From JAJRXG01 sp047634015 (GTDB lineage Bacteria > Bacteroidota > Bacteroidia > Chitinophagales > Saprospiraceae): 34,438 nucleotides of DNA. How positions within the stretch are numbered: position 1 is the first letter of the stretch; every line of letters starts with the position of its first letter. The translations under genes were made by a program, and so were the position numbers. The notes beneath the pieces were generated by a model. That model saw only the letters and a list, made by a program, of their open reading frames with translations. It was not told where the DNA came from and ran no database searches. The DNA lies in assembly GCA_047634015.1 (NCBI GenBank), contig JBLIDB010000020.1:1-34438 (forward strand). Reading direction: 5' to 3'. Below are positions 34,333 to 34,438 of the stretch, piece by piece.

Positions 34333-34438
34333 TCAGCAGGAGCATAGGGTTAATTGATGAAGAGTTGTCATGACCTCGACCTTTCTTTTGATACAGGTAT
34401 CGATAACAGATCGGATTACAGCAAAAGCTTGGGCGAAT
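34333..34438 (-). CDS. C-terminal fragment, possible IS66-like transposase, cut by window edge
   Basis: On the minus strand a frame enters at base 34437 and ends TGA at 34333-34335, giving 34 residues. The pattern FAVIRSVIDTCIKRKVEVM resembles the C-terminal tail of IS66-type transposases (FARIRGYISTLRKQG). The fragment is short, so this could equally be an unrelated gene. Its partner sequence lies outside the window. Close to the integrase-like stub at 32588, it would add to signs of mobile DNA at this edge. Confidence 0.35.
   Translation of the reverse strand, partial: FAQAFAVIRSVIDTCIKRKVEVMTTLHQLTLCSC

Noticed and set aside
1..34438. tRNA, rRNA, CRISPR array, prophage structural genes
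   Set aside because: No tandem direct repeats, no tRNA-like cloverleaf or rRNA motif and no phage structural gene were recognised on reading either strand.

Overview
This AT-rich window reads as chromosomal DNA of a member of the Bacteroidota, possibly of the Saprospiria/Lewinella type; the phylum is well supported, the class is only an inference. The signs are a PorP/SprF family protein, a giant surface protein with a gliding-motility/type IX secretion C-terminal (CHU_C) domain, a TonB-dependent receptor with an N-terminal carboxypeptidase-regulatory-like domain, a Bacteroidota-style NlpC/P60-fold protein, and several Bacteroidota -7 promoter boxes (TAnnTTTG, for example TACCTTTG before the RNA helicase). 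No rRNA, tRNA or CRISPR array is visible.

Layout. 1-3377 (+): two GT4 glycosyltransferases (the first cut by the window edge) and a RibBA-type riboflavin protein whose second domain is degenerate. 3386-6385 (-): PorP/SprF-like protein and a SulP anion permease with STAS domain. 6457-7809 (+): an NlpC/P60-fold protein that has lost its catalytic cysteine, abutting a DUF1572/DinB-fold protein. 7842-8321 (-): GNAT acetyltransferase. 8466-12021 (+): three enzymes that together look like a lysine catabolic module (lysine 6-dehydrogenase/saccharopine dehydrogenase-like, DUF1338 2-oxoadipate enzyme, ALDH7-type aminoadipate semialdehyde dehydrogenase). 12022-12824: an 800-base gap with a probable unlisted 55-codon small protein gene, a strong terminator hairpin and other dyads. 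12825-14066 (-): Kdo transferase. 14310-18077 (+): dTDP-glucose 4,6-dehydratase abutting a multi-SLBB polysaccharide exporter. 18074-20159 (-): sulfotransferase-like protein and thiolase. 20366-23581 (+): FecA-like TonB-dependent receptor and a DUF1080 protein. 23591-24247 (-) and 24355-25665 (+): an ACT-domain putative regulator divergent from aspartate kinase. 25695-26249 (-): small outer-membrane barrel. 26489-30997 (+): 1502-residue repeat-rich surface protein. 31249-34284 (+): RhlE-type DEAD-box helicase, a tyrosine-recombinase-like N-terminal stub, and an acyl-CoA-dehydrogenase-fold flavoprotein. A possible transposase C-terminus enters from the right edge (-).

Together the genes cover cell-envelope polysaccharide synthesis and export (glycosyltransferases, RfbB, SLBB exporter, WaaA), surface display through type IX secretion, nutrient uptake, and both ends of lysine metabolism (LysC for synthesis; the 8466-12021 cluster for breakdown). 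Points most worth checking are the catalytically dead NlpC/P60 protein, the cysteine-free cyclohydrolase domain of RibBA, the compact lysine-degradation cluster with its short DUF1338 enzyme, and the small-protein gene with its own terminator at 12373-12631.
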